NCBI RefSeq assembly: GCF_037860775.1
Contig: NZ_JBBEWC010000006.1
Location: 400,336-464,335, forward strand
DNA from: Emticicia soli
GTDB lineage: Bacteria; Bacteroidota; Bacteroidia; Cytophagales; Spirosomataceae
Length of the DNA stretch: 64,000 bases
Direction of reading: 5' to 3'
Shown: in pieces, positions 42,764-52,126 of the stretch
How the letters are laid out: each line of letters starts with the position of its first letter
Numbering within the stretch: position 1 is the stretch's first letter
Notes under the pieces: model-generated
Told to the model about the DNA's origin: nothing
The model's database searches: none
What the model saw: only the letters and a program-made list of their open reading frames with translations
Made by a program: the position numbers and the translations under genes

Positions 42764-43237
42764 TTACTCTTCGTTTAACTCAAACATTACTTCAATTTCA
42801 ACCGGAATATTATCTGGCAATGTACCCATACCTACTGCCGAGCGCACGCCTATGCCATTTTCTGTTCCCCAAATATCAGCAAATAATTCGCTACAACCGT
42901 TAATTACGTAAGGGTGTCTTTCAAAATTGCTGGTAGCGTTTACCATACCCAATATTTTTACTACACGCTTAATTCGGTTAAGGCTGCCTAAAGCTACTTT
43001 AAGTGTCGACAAGATGGTTAGCCCAACCTGACGGGCAGCCAATTTTCCGGCTTCAATATCCATGTCTTCCTGAATACGGCCAATGATAAGCGACCCATCT
43101 AATTGCACAGGCCCATGACCCGAAACATAGATAAATTTATCAACAATTAAGGCAGGTTTATAAACGCCTTTTGGTGCCGGAGCAGGAGGTAATTCAAGAT
43201 TTAGTTTTGCGAAATTTTCTTCAGGAGTCATACTCAT
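42764..43237 (-). CDS. RidA-family (YjgF) enamine/imine deaminase-like protein
   Basis: The 157-residue protein has the RidA fold with KFIYVSGHGPVQLDG and AARQVGLTILSTLKVALGSL; it is longer than canonical RidA (about 128) and more like the endoribonuclease L-PSP subclass. The conserved Arg of the RidA active site (in GVRSAVGMGTLPDNIPVEIE) is present at the C-terminal side. It would hydrolyse reactive imines produced by PLP enzymes, consistent with the aldolase next door. It lies 27 bp downstream of the transporter gene. Confidence 0.85.
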   Translation of the reverse strand: MSMTPEENFAKLNLELPPAPAPKGVYKPALIVDKFIYVSGHGPVQLDGSLIIGRIQEDMDIEAGKLAARQVGLTILSTLKVALGSLNRIKRVVKILGMVNATSNFERHPYVINGCSELFADIWGTENGIGVRSAVGMGTLPDNIPVEIEVMFELNEE

Positions 43238-43264
43238 TTTATAGTTACTAAAATTAAATAGGTT

Positions 43265-44572
43265 TTATACAAAAAGATTTAAAACTAATACGCCCAATAA
43301 GCCTACTACCGAAACGATGGTTTCCATAACTGACCATGTTTTAATAGTATCTTTGATAGATAAATTGAAATATTCTTTAAATAACCAGAATCCGCCATCG
43401 TTGAGGTGCGAAAACAATAAACTTCCGGCACCAATCGATAATACCATCAATTCTGGTTTTACACCCGTCTGGTTCTGAATCAGTGGAGCTAATATACCTA
43501 CGGCTGTTAGTCCGGCCACAGTTGCCGAACCTACACAGAGGCGTAGCACGGCTGCAATGGTCCAACCCAATATTAGCGGATTAATATCAAAACCTTGTAG
43601 TTGCATACCGATGTAGTCGCTGGTACCGCTATCTTTTAATATTTGTTTCAAAGCCCCAGCGCCTGCTATAATCAACAATATTACAGCGCAGCTTTTAAAG
43701 GCTTCTTCCAGTTGCTTGCTTACTACCTTTATGCTATTACCTTGTTTGATACCCAATAAGTAGATGGCTATTAACAAAGACAATAACATACCTACATAAG
43801 GCTCTGCAATCAGTAGCACAATCTGGTTATCAGGCATATAGCCTTTGATAAACGAAGTAAGTGTCAATAAAAACACAGGCATTAAAGCCACCAGTAGGCT
43901 TTCAAATAAGCTCGGTTGTTTTTCTTTAGGAATAGGTTTCAGGTTGAACAAAGAGCTATCGATGGCTGGTTTGTATTTTTTCAATGTACGCCCAAATATC
44001 GGCCCCGCAATAGCAATGGCCGGAATAGCTACAATGATACCATAGATGAGTGTTTGCCCTACATTGGCATTGAGCTGAGAGGCAATAGCCGCTGGCGATG
44101 GGTGCGGTGGCAAGTAGCCATGCGCTACCGATAAAGCCGAGAGCATGGGAATACCCACATATAAAATCGGCATATTGGTTGATACCGCAATAGAGAAAAT
44201 TAAAGGTACTACAATAATAAAACCTGCATTATAAAACAAGGGAATACCAATAATAAAGCCTGCTAAAGCCAAACCCCATTGCAGGTATTTTTTACCAAAA
44301 ACATTAATAAGCGTATCGGTAATGCGTTGGGCGGCTCCACTTTCGGCTACCAGTTTACCAAGCATAGCCCCAAAGCCGATAATCAGAATCAAATCGCCGA
44401 GGGTTCCGCCGATACCTGTCTGAATGGCTTTGCCAATGGCGGGTACGTCCATGCCGGTTGCCAGACCGAGAGAAATAGCTACTAAAATGAAAGAAATAAA
44501 GGTATCGAGTTTCACAAACGCTACCAGTACCACAAGTGCTACAATAGCAATTAAAGTAAGTAAAATAGGCAT
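43265..44572 (-). CDS. GntP-family gluconate or hydroxy-amino-acid permease
   Basis: The 435-residue protein has about twelve membrane helices with GntP/DsdX features: FGAMLGKLVAESGAAQRI and HPSPAAIASQLNANVGQTL, and SATVAGLTAVG. Family members take up gluconate or D-serine. Context (RidA, VOC, D-threonine aldolase downstream with gaps of 1-38 bp) favours a D-hydroxy amino acid over gluconate. It is the first gene of the operon. Confidence 0.88.
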   Translation of the reverse strand: MPILLTLIAIVALVVLVAFVKLDTFISFILVAISLGLATGMDVPAIGKAIQTGIGGTLGDLILIIGFGAMLGKLVAESGAAQRITDTLINVFGKKYLQWGLALAGFIIGIPLFYNAGFIIVVPLIFSIAVSTNMPILYVGIPMLSALSVAHGYLPPHPSPAAIASQLNANVGQTLIYGIIVAIPAIAIAGPIFGRTLKKYKPAIDSSLFNLKPIPKEKQPSLFESLLVALMPVFLLTLTSFIKGYMPDNQIVLLIAEPYVGMLLSLLIAIYLLGIKQGNSIKVVSKQLEEAFKSCAVILLIIAGAGALKQILKDSGTSDYIGMQLQGFDINPLILGWTIAAVLRLCVGSATVAGLTAVGILAPLIQNQTGVKPELMVLSIGAGSLLFSHLNDGGFWLFKEYFNLSIKDTIKTWSVMETIVSVVGLLGVLVLNLFV

Positions 44573-44645
44573 CAGTTAGAATTAGGTTGAAGGTTGCATC
44601 TGCAAGATAAGTAAAAATGTCTAAAGCACCTATCCCGATAAGTAC

Positions 44646-45911
44646 TCAGTGCATTATTTTCCTTACTTCTTCATTGCCTGCGTTCATCAGGTCGAAGGGC
44701 AATACCTGTAGCATTAAATCGTCTTCATAATCGAATACCTCGAGCGGTTTTCTGAAGTTTTCGTTGGCCGGATATATCAAAAACAGCTTTTTAGCCTGAT
44801 ATTTTTTGCCGTAGGCATACATCTGGTACAAGTCCGATTGCTCAATGCCGTAGTTCTGTTTAGGCTTTGAGGCATCAATCAGTTTCCATTTTGTATCAAA
44901 TATCAACACATCTCCGGCATCGTTTTCCACAACAATATCAGGAATAAGCCTGAATCTGGAGTTTTCTCTGTGCTTGGCAATGAGGTGTTTTTGTCGGTCT
45001 TGCAGCTTTACCCGATAATCGGCAGGTATGTATTTCTGAAAGAGTTTGCCCACGTAGTTTTCAAACAAAACCTCCATCGGAAACAACAAGGATATTTGTG
45101 AGTAATTGCCCGAAAAAGGCAGGAACGATTGTCCGTTCAGAAAAACCCACGCCCATTGCAACAGACTCTCGTATCGCACAAAGTGCGGACTTGGCGTGTT
45201 GCTTCTCGTAAAATCCTGAATAAGATTCGTAGACAGGCTAATATCATCAAAAACAGATAGGTTTTGCCAGATACGCTGTTTGGTTACATTGCCAAAGTTA
45301 TAGGCTTTAAGCCGATGCAGGCAGGTTTTGATGATGCGGTTCTGCGGAATATCGTGCATGAAATCATCGTAGGCAATATGCAACGTGTGTTGTTTCAGTG
45401 GATTCTGACGAATGTTTTCGGCAATTAATACCTTGCCCTTAATGTAGGTTTCGTTGGCTTCAATTGTTTCGTAGTTACGGCCTAGCCCTAAGCTGAGCAG
45501 TTTTTCTAGCTCGTCTAAAAAAACTTTGACATAGATTTCAAGCAATGGCAGATTACTGATAGCCAGATGTGCGCTTGATAAAGCCTGATAAGATGGTATC
45601 TTCTGCAACATTTTAAGCAATATGCGGCGAGCTTCTTTGGGAGATTGCGCAGTAGATTTAGGCAGAATTTCTATCTGGATACTTTCAGAAACCGGAATAA
45701 GCCCAACGTAGTTTTTTACCCGTATCTGCTCTTTGCCACGCTGAACCGAATAGGCAAAAAGGGCATCGTTGGCATAGTTAAATATCAACTCTTTTATGCG
45801 AAGAAAAACCTTATCTGTTACAAAAACTTCAGCAAAGGAATCAACAGGCGAGTCAAAATCACTCGCTTTTTTTATTGACCCAAACTCTGAAATGACGATG
45901 CTTTTTATCAA
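44646..45911 (-). CDS. McrC-family restriction protein without an adjacent McrB
   Basis: The 421-residue protein has the McrC layout: an N-terminal beta domain (QIEILPKSTAQSPKEARRIL) then a C-terminal PD-(D/E)xK nuclease, visible as LIPDIVVEN (D325) and FDTKWKLI (D339-x-K341). McrC is normally the nuclease subunit recruited by the GTPase McrB, which is encoded just upstream. Here the upstream DNA is 220 bp of AT-rich sequence followed by a gene on the other strand, so no McrB is linked. It may pair with a distant McrB or act in another system. Confidence 0.85.
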   Translation of the reverse strand: MIKSIVISEFGSIKKASDFDSPVDSFAEVFVTDKVFLRIKELIFNYANDALFAYSVQRGKEQIRVKNYVGLIPVSESIQIEILPKSTAQSPKEARRILLKMLQKIPSYQALSSAHLAISNLPLLEIYVKVFLDELEKLLSLGLGRNYETIEANETYIKGKVLIAENIRQNPLKQHTLHIAYDDFMHDIPQNRIIKTCLHRLKAYNFGNVTKQRIWQNLSVFDDISLSTNLIQDFTRSNTPSPHFVRYESLLQWAWVFLNGQSFLPFSGNYSQISLLFPMEVLFENYVGKLFQKYIPADYRVKLQDRQKHLIAKHRENSRFRLIPDIVVENDAGDVLIFDTKWKLIDASKPKQNYGIEQSDLYQMYAYGKKYQAKKLFLIYPANENFRKPLEVFDYEDDLMLQVLPFDLMNAGNEEVRKIMH

Positions 45912-46132
45912 AATTTTATCTTAATGAAATGTCTAGTATTTTACTAATATCAGTAATATTTTTCAATATTAACAAATATAGGACCGAATAATAAATACAT
46001 AATATTATATACAAAAATCAAATTATTATAGATTACATTTGAAGTTAGGATTTTATAAAACACTATTTTTTAATAAGTCTTAGATTTCTTTTAAAACAAA
46101 TATAAAAACTCAATAATTACATAATTATAAAT

Positions 46133-46609
46133 ATGAAAAAAACAATAATTGTTACATCAGGAATAGCAAATCAGGGAAAATCAGAAAGTATAAAAAATGT
46201 ATGTAAAATTATATTAAATACTTTCAACAACGCTGAACCTTCTATAAAAAAAGAATTGATTGATTATACCAAAGATATATTATTGACTATAAAAATTGGT
46301 GATATAAAAATTGGTTTTGAAAGTCAAGGAGACCCTAATAGTCGAATGATTTGGGAAGATACTATAAGAAAATTAGCTGATGATGAATTTGACCCTATTC
46401 TAGGAGGTTGCCAAATTATTATATGTGCTTCACGTAGCAGTGGAGCTACTGTTGAAAAAATTGAAGAAATCTCAGTAAAACATAGTTATGACACTATTTG
46501 GAAAAGTAATTTAACAAGCAAGAATTTGTTAACTAGATCGAACCTTAATCGAATTTCAGCACAAAACACTATTGATTTGATTAAGTCAATTATTAGTGGT
46601 GAAATATAA
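46133..46609 (+). CDS. Small AT-rich protein with P-loop
   Basis: The 158-residue protein opens with KKTIIVTSGIANQGKSES, where GIANQGKS fits Walker A (GxxxxGKS). Mid-region GCQIIICASRSSGATVEKIE has a strand compatible with Walker B, without a clear acidic residue. It resembles a small nucleotide kinase or AAA-like fragment but no family is recognised. Its codons end in A or T more often than those of the neighbours, and the flanks (45912-46132 and 46610-46764) are also AT-rich. This suggests transfer. It lies beside the McrC-like gene, divergent from it. Confidence 0.6.
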   Translation: MKKTIIVTSGIANQGKSESIKNVCKIILNTFNNAEPSIKKELIDYTKDILLTIKIGDIKIGFESQGDPNSRMIWEDTIRKLADDEFDPILGGCQIIICASRSSGATVEKIEEISVKHSYDTIWKSNLTSKNLLTRSNLNRISAQNTIDLIKSIISGEI

Positions 46610-46656
46610 ATCTAGCAGATATATTATCTTAAATTCAAAATATAAAAATAATGAAA

Positions 46657-46705
46657 AGCAATACTGACTTAGAAGGTTTATAAGAGCTTTTAAGTCAGTA
46701 TTGCT
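46657..46705 (-). terminator. Long hairpin, likely terminator of the hybrid kinase gene
   Basis: AGCAATACTGACTTA (46657-46671) pairs perfectly with its complement at 46691-46705 across 19 nt. It lies 60 bp past the hybrid-kinase stop with T-rich sequence on the minus strand, and also 48 bp after the P-loop gene. Confidence 0.65.
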
Positions 46706-46764
46706 GTAACTATCTAACTATTGTGTCTATTAATTTCCTTTTTTAATAATATAAATATTCCTAA

Positions 46765-48288
46765 TTATATCCTCCCACTATACTTAGCAATCTTCTGATG
46801 TAGTTCTTTTGGATTAAAAGGCTTGGTTACGTAGTCGTTCATGCCTACGTTAAAGGCCCTGTCCTGATTATTGAGGGTAGCTGAGGCCGTCAAAGCAATA
46901 ATTGGTATCTCGGCGCCTGTTTCACGTATCTTTTCTACTGCCGTGTAGCCGTCCATTTCGGGCATCAGTAAGTCCATCAGAATCAGGTCATACTCATTAT
47001 TCTTAAATTTATCTATTGCTATTAGGCCATTTTCAGCCGTATCAAAAGTAACTTTCCATTTTTCAAGGAATTTCGATGCCACTTTGATATTCACAAAATA
47101 ATCGTCAACCAACAATAGTTTTACACCTTCAAGGCTCACATCGCTGTCATTTTCAGCTAGAGCTACAGCCATTTGCTGTTTAAGTGTAGTGCCTATTCTT
47201 AAGTCTATTGTAAAAGAGAATTCGGCTCCTTTACCAGCTTCACTTTCAAGCTCTATATCGCTGCCATGCAGTTGCACTAGTTTTTTACTGATTACCAGCC
47301 CTAAACCCGTACCACCAAATTTGCGGGTAGTTTCGGAGTTTGCCTGTGTAAAGCGTTCAAAAATCAGTTTTTGTTTATCTGGCGGAATCCCTATTCCACT
47401 GTCTTTTACCGAGAAGAAAATACGTGCTTTTTCATCATCTTTTTTCACTACCGACACCTCAATCGTTATGCTTCCGTTGAGGGTAAATTTAACAGCATTA
47501 GAAACCAGATTGGCTAGCACCTGCCCTATTCTCAACGAGTCACCAATCAGTGTATTCGGAATATCATCGTCGAGCATCAGTTTAATTCTGTTGCCTTTTT
47601 CTTCTGCTTTTACCTGATTGGCCTTTTTAATGTTAGAAACCAGCAGTTTCAAATCGAAAGGCATTTCTTCCAACTCTACTTTTCCGGCTTCAATCTTGCT
47701 AAAATCTAAGATGTCGTTAATGAGCAAATGCAGGTTTTCGGCCGAAAACTGTAAGGTTTTCAGGTTTTCCATTACCGATGGCGTTTGCTCTTCTTGCTGC
47801 ATCAGGTAAGTAAGACCAATAATAGCATTGAGCGGTGTTCTGATTTCATGACTCATCATCGACAAAAACTCCGATTTTGCCTGTGTGGCATTTTCGGCTA
47901 CTTCTTTGGCATGAATCAACTCAGCTTCAATCTGTTTTCTTGCCTGAATTTGTCTTTGAAGCAAATCTACCAACGACGACAAATCGCTGTCACGCACCGA
48001 AAGACCATCGCTTTCGGGTGTTTCGAGCAAATAAATAGCCTCAATCAGTTTTTCAACCGAACTGCGGCGCTGTTCTATCTCGCTTTTTAGTTTTCTATTT
48101 ATTTCATAATACTCCTGCTCATTCAAGAGCGCCGAATGTTCCGAAAGTTCCTTATCTCGGTCGGAACTATGATAAGAGTCGTTTACTGCTTTAATGAAGT
48201 TCTGAAAAGCTTCATTTTTTAAACATTCTTCCGAAAGATATTTTTTTACTTGTTTGACGAGTAATCTATGTAGGTTATCGAGCTCCAT
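46765..48288 (-). CDS. Soluble hybrid histidine kinase with receiver domain
   Basis: The 507-residue protein has no membrane segment or signal. A predicted helical region (1-130) is followed by HisKA with H147 in SMMSHEIRTPLNAIIG, an HATPase domain with N and G boxes (NAVKF, DSGIGIP, GGTGLGL), and a C-terminal receiver with D439 in LILMDLLMPEMDGY. It begins four bases after the FIST gene on the same strand, so the FIST protein is probably the sensor that feeds it. A paired output protein is not seen. Confidence 0.93.
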   Translation of the reverse strand: MELDNLHRLLVKQVKKYLSEECLKNEAFQNFIKAVNDSYHSSDRDKELSEHSALLNEQEYYEINRKLKSEIEQRRSSVEKLIEAIYLLETPESDGLSVRDSDLSSLVDLLQRQIQARKQIEAELIHAKEVAENATQAKSEFLSMMSHEIRTPLNAIIGLTYLMQQEEQTPSVMENLKTLQFSAENLHLLINDILDFSKIEAGKVELEEMPFDLKLLVSNIKKANQVKAEEKGNRIKLMLDDDIPNTLIGDSLRIGQVLANLVSNAVKFTLNGSITIEVSVVKKDDEKARIFFSVKDSGIGIPPDKQKLIFERFTQANSETTRKFGGTGLGLVISKKLVQLHGSDIELESEAGKGAEFSFTIDLRIGTTLKQQMAVALAENDSDVSLEGVKLLLVDDYFVNIKVASKFLEKWKVTFDTAENGLIAIDKFKNNEYDLILMDLLMPEMDGYTAVEKIRETGAEIPIIALTASATLNNQDRAFNVGMNDYVTKPFNPKELHQKIAKYSGRI

Positions 48289-48292
48289 TGTA

Positions 48293-49432
48293 TTAATTCT
48301 CAGATAGGGTAGTAATGGTCATGGTTTGGTTATGCAATTCGCATTGCGCATTTGGGCGGAGTGGCGAAATCTCTCCGTAAGAATAGAATCCAGTGATTAC
48401 AGTTTCTTTACCAAAAACCTCTCTGGCTGCCTCTACTTCTTCCTCTGTACGTTGCCCTAAAACCAATTTACGCCCTACACAACTGATAAGCAAAGCCAAT
48501 TCAGGCGCCTTATCTAAATGCTTGATAGAAGTTTGTGCTGCTGTTGATGAAGCATCAACCAGATGGTCGAAATTGGCTTTCATAAACCTTACCATTGCTC
48601 CTTCGGGTAGTTCTCCGGCAAAGGTCATACTTTTCTTATCTTCGTCTATCGTCAGAATCGTTCTTACGATGGGCTCCGAATCAGGTTTTACACGCATTGA
48701 TAGCGGGAATAGCAAAGCAGCACCCGGTAATTCTTTGGCGTATTTACCTAAATATTCTTTATATAAATCAAGCGCAGCTTTATCGCCTATTTTATATAGT
48801 ACATTGTATTCTGACTCAGTCACTTCTCTTTCGGGGCCAAAAACATCCCAGCCGCCCATAGTGCCATGCCCTACTTTTAGGTCTTTGCTATACAAGCCAA
48901 CGCCTACAATACGGCCTTCGGTTGGTTGTTCGTTAAGCCCAACCAATGTTTTTTCAAAGCGACCGGCATCACCGGCCAGCCCGCCCGAAATCGGAATTTC
49001 ATGATTAGTAGCTATGTTCAAAGCTTCTATCAATTTACTGCCATTTACCTTGCCTCCATCCGAAATCACCAGAATAGCAGCCAAATCGTCGGCTATCAGG
49101 TTTTGTGCAATCGTTTCGCCTGCACTAAAACTTTCGGTATGGGCAGTAATATCAATTTTGATTGTTTTTACAGTAGTTTTTTCAAACTCAATAGCTGTTA
49201 CAATAATCGAATCATCATGAACACTATCGGCATAAATTTCGCCAGAGGTAGAGTTTATAATAATCTCAGCAGCAGGGTATTCCTTTTGTAAAGCCGGATA
49301 AGGATTATTCGATTCAAGTAATTTTCTTTCACCAAAAGCCAGCACTAATTGGGCTTTTTGATTTAAGAAATTTTCGTCTTTAGATAATTCTTTCCACTCT
49401 TTACCGACAAACTTAGTTTGACATATTTTCAT
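48293..49432 (-). CDS. FIST-domain signalling protein
   Basis: The 379-residue protein has the FIST N-domain (GGLAGDAGRFEKTLVGLN) and FIST_C region (GAALLFPLSMRVKPDSEP, GFYSYGEISPL). FIST proteins bind small ligands, probably amino acids, and sit beside signal-transduction genes. It lies upstream of the hybrid kinase with a four-base gap, in the usual FIST-kinase order. It is cytoplasmic. The ligand is unknown. Confidence 0.9.
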   Translation of the reverse strand: MKICQTKFVGKEWKELSKDENFLNQKAQLVLAFGERKLLESNNPYPALQKEYPAAEIIINSTSGEIYADSVHDDSIIVTAIEFEKTTVKTIKIDITAHTESFSAGETIAQNLIADDLAAILVISDGGKVNGSKLIEALNIATNHEIPISGGLAGDAGRFEKTLVGLNEQPTEGRIVGVGLYSKDLKVGHGTMGGWDVFGPEREVTESEYNVLYKIGDKAALDLYKEYLGKYAKELPGAALLFPLSMRVKPDSEPIVRTILTIDEDKKSMTFAGELPEGAMVRFMKANFDHLVDASSTAAQTSIKHLDKAPELALLISCVGRKLVLGQRTEEEVEAAREVFGKETVITGFYSYGEISPLRPNAQCELHNQTMTITTLSEN

Positions 49433-49663
49433 CTGATGTTAGGTTTCAAAATATTAAGCAAAAATTACAATTATTTTTGTACAAAAACCATACTATTTTT
49501 TATCAGAACACTATAAATGCTGTATAATTGGGCATAAAACACAACTATAATGCTAAATTTCCTTTCAAAACACCTATTTAAACATAATTGATTAAAAGGT
49601 TACGTTTAATTGTTGGGCAAAAAAAATTTATGCCAGTTTGATTAATTTTAGATTAAAATTTTG

Positions 49664-50731
49664 TCAAAGACTCACTGTACCTTCGTCAATCTTAATTACA
49701 TAGCTTTTTCCGCCTACTGCATCAATGGCATCAGCCACTTTCTGAGGGTCGTTTGGTGCATAAACAAACATACAACCACCGCCACCTGAGCCATTGATTT
49801 TACCACCTAAAGCACCTGCTTCTATAGCTGCCGAGAGCATACGCTCAATTTTAGGCGTTGATATTTGTAAAAGGTCTCTCAAGATACTATGGTGTTCGGT
49901 CAGCAGTTTGCCCAACAGCTCGTCGGTCATGCTCTGTTTACTGAACATGTCTAAGGCTTCACGTAAAATATCCCGGTTTCTTAATGTACCACTCAGCAAT
50001 TCATATTCATCTTTACTCAAAAAATCTATCAATTGCTCTTTCTCATACGATTTGAAAGTGTGTAATGAAAAAGAAGGAATCTGCATTTTTATTTTGGCAA
50101 TCAAATCTAAACGAGCGAATTTGGCTCTTTGCAATACACCAATCGTATCTTTAGGCTCAAGCGAATCGGCCAATACAAAAGCCCCCAGACTAGGCTTTAG
50201 TGCTTCGGCTGTTACTTCGGGTTCGAATTGCAGATAAACAGCATTGCCGATGGCTGTTGATAGTTGGTCCATCATTCCGCCCGGCTCATTAAATTCAACT
50301 ATTTCGGCTACATAAGCCAATTCGCCTAATTCTTTGGGGCTGAACTCGTGTGGATTATCGGCCAGTTTTGATAAAAAATGAAGCCATGTAACCAATAAAG
50401 CCGAAGAACTTGAAGTACCTGAGTTGATAGGAATATTGCCATGCACAGTACACTCAAAACCTTTCGAAAACCTTAAGCCTTTATCTAATAATACATTGTA
50501 TCCACTTCTGAAATAATCACGTTTTTCAAGATACGGCAGGCGGGTATCTGATACCTCCATTTGTAGTTCTGAATTAATGTCGGGCAGATGAACGATAATC
50601 TTTCTATCATCACGGTGGTCTCCCTCAATCTGCACTCTTCTCGAAATAGCAGCTGCAATAACCGGTAAGCCTAGATAATCCTGGTGTTCACCAAAAAGGC
50701 AGATTCTGCCCGGAGTAGATATTTTTAACAT
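49664..50731 (-). CDS. GHMP-family sugar kinase (galactokinase-like)
   Basis: The 355-residue enzyme has the three GHMP motifs: RICLFGEHQDYLG near residues 8-20 (galactokinase-type signature), GTSSSSALLVTWLHFL near 105, and NGSGGGGCMFVYA near 315. It probably phosphorylates a sugar at the anomeric or another position; galactose is one option but is not proved by sequence. The same window holds a nucleotidyltransferase (31217) that could act later in such a pathway, though it is 18 kb away. The upstream 430 bp are gene-free. Confidence 0.9.
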   Translation of the reverse strand: MLKISTPGRICLFGEHQDYLGLPVIAAAISRRVQIEGDHRDDRKIIVHLPDINSELQMEVSDTRLPYLEKRDYFRSGYNVLLDKGLRFSKGFECTVHGNIPINSGTSSSSALLVTWLHFLSKLADNPHEFSPKELGELAYVAEIVEFNEPGGMMDQLSTAIGNAVYLQFEPEVTAEALKPSLGAFVLADSLEPKDTIGVLQRAKFARLDLIAKIKMQIPSFSLHTFKSYEKEQLIDFLSKDEYELLSGTLRNRDILREALDMFSKQSMTDELLGKLLTEHHSILRDLLQISTPKIERMLSAAIEAGALGGKINGSGGGGCMFVYAPNDPQKVADAIDAVGGKSYVIKIDEGTVSL

Positions 50732-51159
50732 TGTATCAATAATTGTGGTAGTGAGTCAGTAGTTGTACTGAATGCTATTTTCAGGCGCTCATCATAATAG
50801 GTTCTACTGAATAACAAATAAGGTTAAAATTGAATTGATTACAAAAATAGTAAAATATAAAGTAAATAAAATAGCTGCCTTCCGAACTAGTACGTGTTGG
50901 TGCAAACCACCTAGCCTGCAATAGTTGCTCCACCTGCCTCATAGATGTGCATCAGGTGAGTTAAAGCACAATTGTGGGGAGAGAATGCCACAGCTTTAGC
51001 CAGAGCATACTACCCAATATACGTGTATATAAGCATTTTGGGGTATCTGGCATACAATTTTAACGATTATAAGCGTGGTAAGCTTCAGAAGTCTTATACA
51101 GCTACGAGGCCAATAAAGCCATACTATTAAAAATATTAACAACTAAATTCATTCACACA
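50732..51159. other. Gene-free stretch upstream of a small membrane gene
   Basis: No gene is seen. The sequence has a less AT-rich middle (50880-51060, with TGCAATAGTTGCTCCACCTG) that may be a gene remnant or an untranslated leader. No riboswitch consensus is recognised. Confidence 0.4.
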
Positions 51160-51318
51160 ATGGGAAATTTACTGTATATAATCGCCGTGATTCTACTTAT
51201 TTCTTGGGCAGTCGGATTCTTTGCATATAGTGCCGGGGGCATTATTCATATTCTGCTAGTAATTGCCGTAATCTCAATTCTGTTAAGAATTATTCAAGGG
51301 AATAAGGTCATAAAATAA
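51160..51318 (+). CDS. Small two-helix membrane protein (lmo0937-like)
   Basis: A 52-codon frame: MGNLLYIIAVILLISWAVGF, then FFAYSAGGIIHILLVI and ILLRIIQGNKVIK. Two hydrophobic helices around an AGG turn match the lmo0937-type small membrane protein family. It is too short for standard gene calling but is strongly patterned. Function is unknown; family members are common near stress genes. Confidence 0.8.
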   Translation: MGNLLYIIAVILLISWAVGFFAYSAGGIIHILLVIAVISILLRIIQGNKVIK

Positions 51319-51396
51319 ATTAGTTTAAAATTAGTACAGCAACAAGGTACCACTCGGTCGAGTCGGGATATTATTAAATTCGCATACTTTAAAATC

Positions 51397-52038
51397 ATGA
51401 AAAAAGCATTTTTTATTACAGCAATGGCTGCTCTTTTGGGCATCAATGCTTATGGGCAGGACGGAGTTTCAAATTCTTCAACAGGTATTCATCTTGGCTT
51501 AAAAGCAGGTATGAATTACTCGAACATTTATGATTCAAAAAGTGAAGAATATGATGCGCAAGGGAAGTATGGTGTAGCCGGGGGTTTATTCCTTGCTATT
51601 CCAATCGGAAGATTTTTGGGGATTCAGCCCGAATTAATGTACTCACAAAAAGGGTATCGGCAATCAGGTAGTTTTTTAGCTAGTAATTACGAGTTTACAC
51701 GTACATCTCACTATCTTGATATTCCATTATTGGTTTCTATCAAGCCTACCGAGGTGCTAACGATACAGCTTGGTCCGCAATTTTCGTATCTGATGAAACA
51801 GAAAAATGTTTTTAACACTGGCTTAGGTAGCGTTACGAACCAGAATCAATTCGATAACGATAATATCCGTAAGAATACTTTAGGTGCAGTTGTTGGGCTC
51901 GACTTTAACTTTAACCGGGTTGTTTTTGGTACGAGAGCAGGTTGGGATTTGCAAAACAACAATGGAGACGGTACCTCTACTAACCCACGTTATAAAAATG
52001 TGGTAGTGCAGGCAACTTTAGGTTTCAGACTTTTCTAA
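51397..52038 (+). CDS. Outer-membrane beta-barrel porin-like protein
   Basis: The 213-residue protein starts MKKAFFITAMAALLGINAYG with a signal peptide (cleavage near YGQ) and continues with alternating strands of an eight-stranded barrel: GLKAGMNYSNIY, FLGIQPELMYSQKGYR, SHYLDIPLLVSIKP and TLGFRLF at the end. It resembles the Bacteroidota porin-family (PorT-like) outer-membrane proteins. It is probably structural. A hairpin terminator follows at 52067. Confidence 0.85.
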   Translation: MKKAFFITAMAALLGINAYGQDGVSNSSTGIHLGLKAGMNYSNIYDSKSEEYDAQGKYGVAGGLFLAIPIGRFLGIQPELMYSQKGYRQSGSFLASNYEFTRTSHYLDIPLLVSIKPTEVLTIQLGPQFSYLMKQKNVFNTGLGSVTNQNQFDNDNIRKNTLGAVVGLDFNFNRVVFGTRAGWDLQNNNGDGTSTNPRYKNVVVQATLGFRLF

Positions 52039-52066
52039 AATCCTGAAAACAAAAGGTAAAATTATA

Positions 52067-52108
52067 AAAAAGAGCCGTTGTTCAGCATAATGAACAACGG
52101 CTCTTTTT
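52067..52108. terminator. Bidirectional hairpin terminator
   Basis: AAAGAGCCGTTGTTCA pairs perfectly with TGAACAACGGCTCTTT around a GCATAA loop, with A- and T-runs on both sides. It serves the convergent porin and MFS genes. Confidence 0.9.
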
Positions 52109-52126
52109 ATATCTGAAATATTGCTA

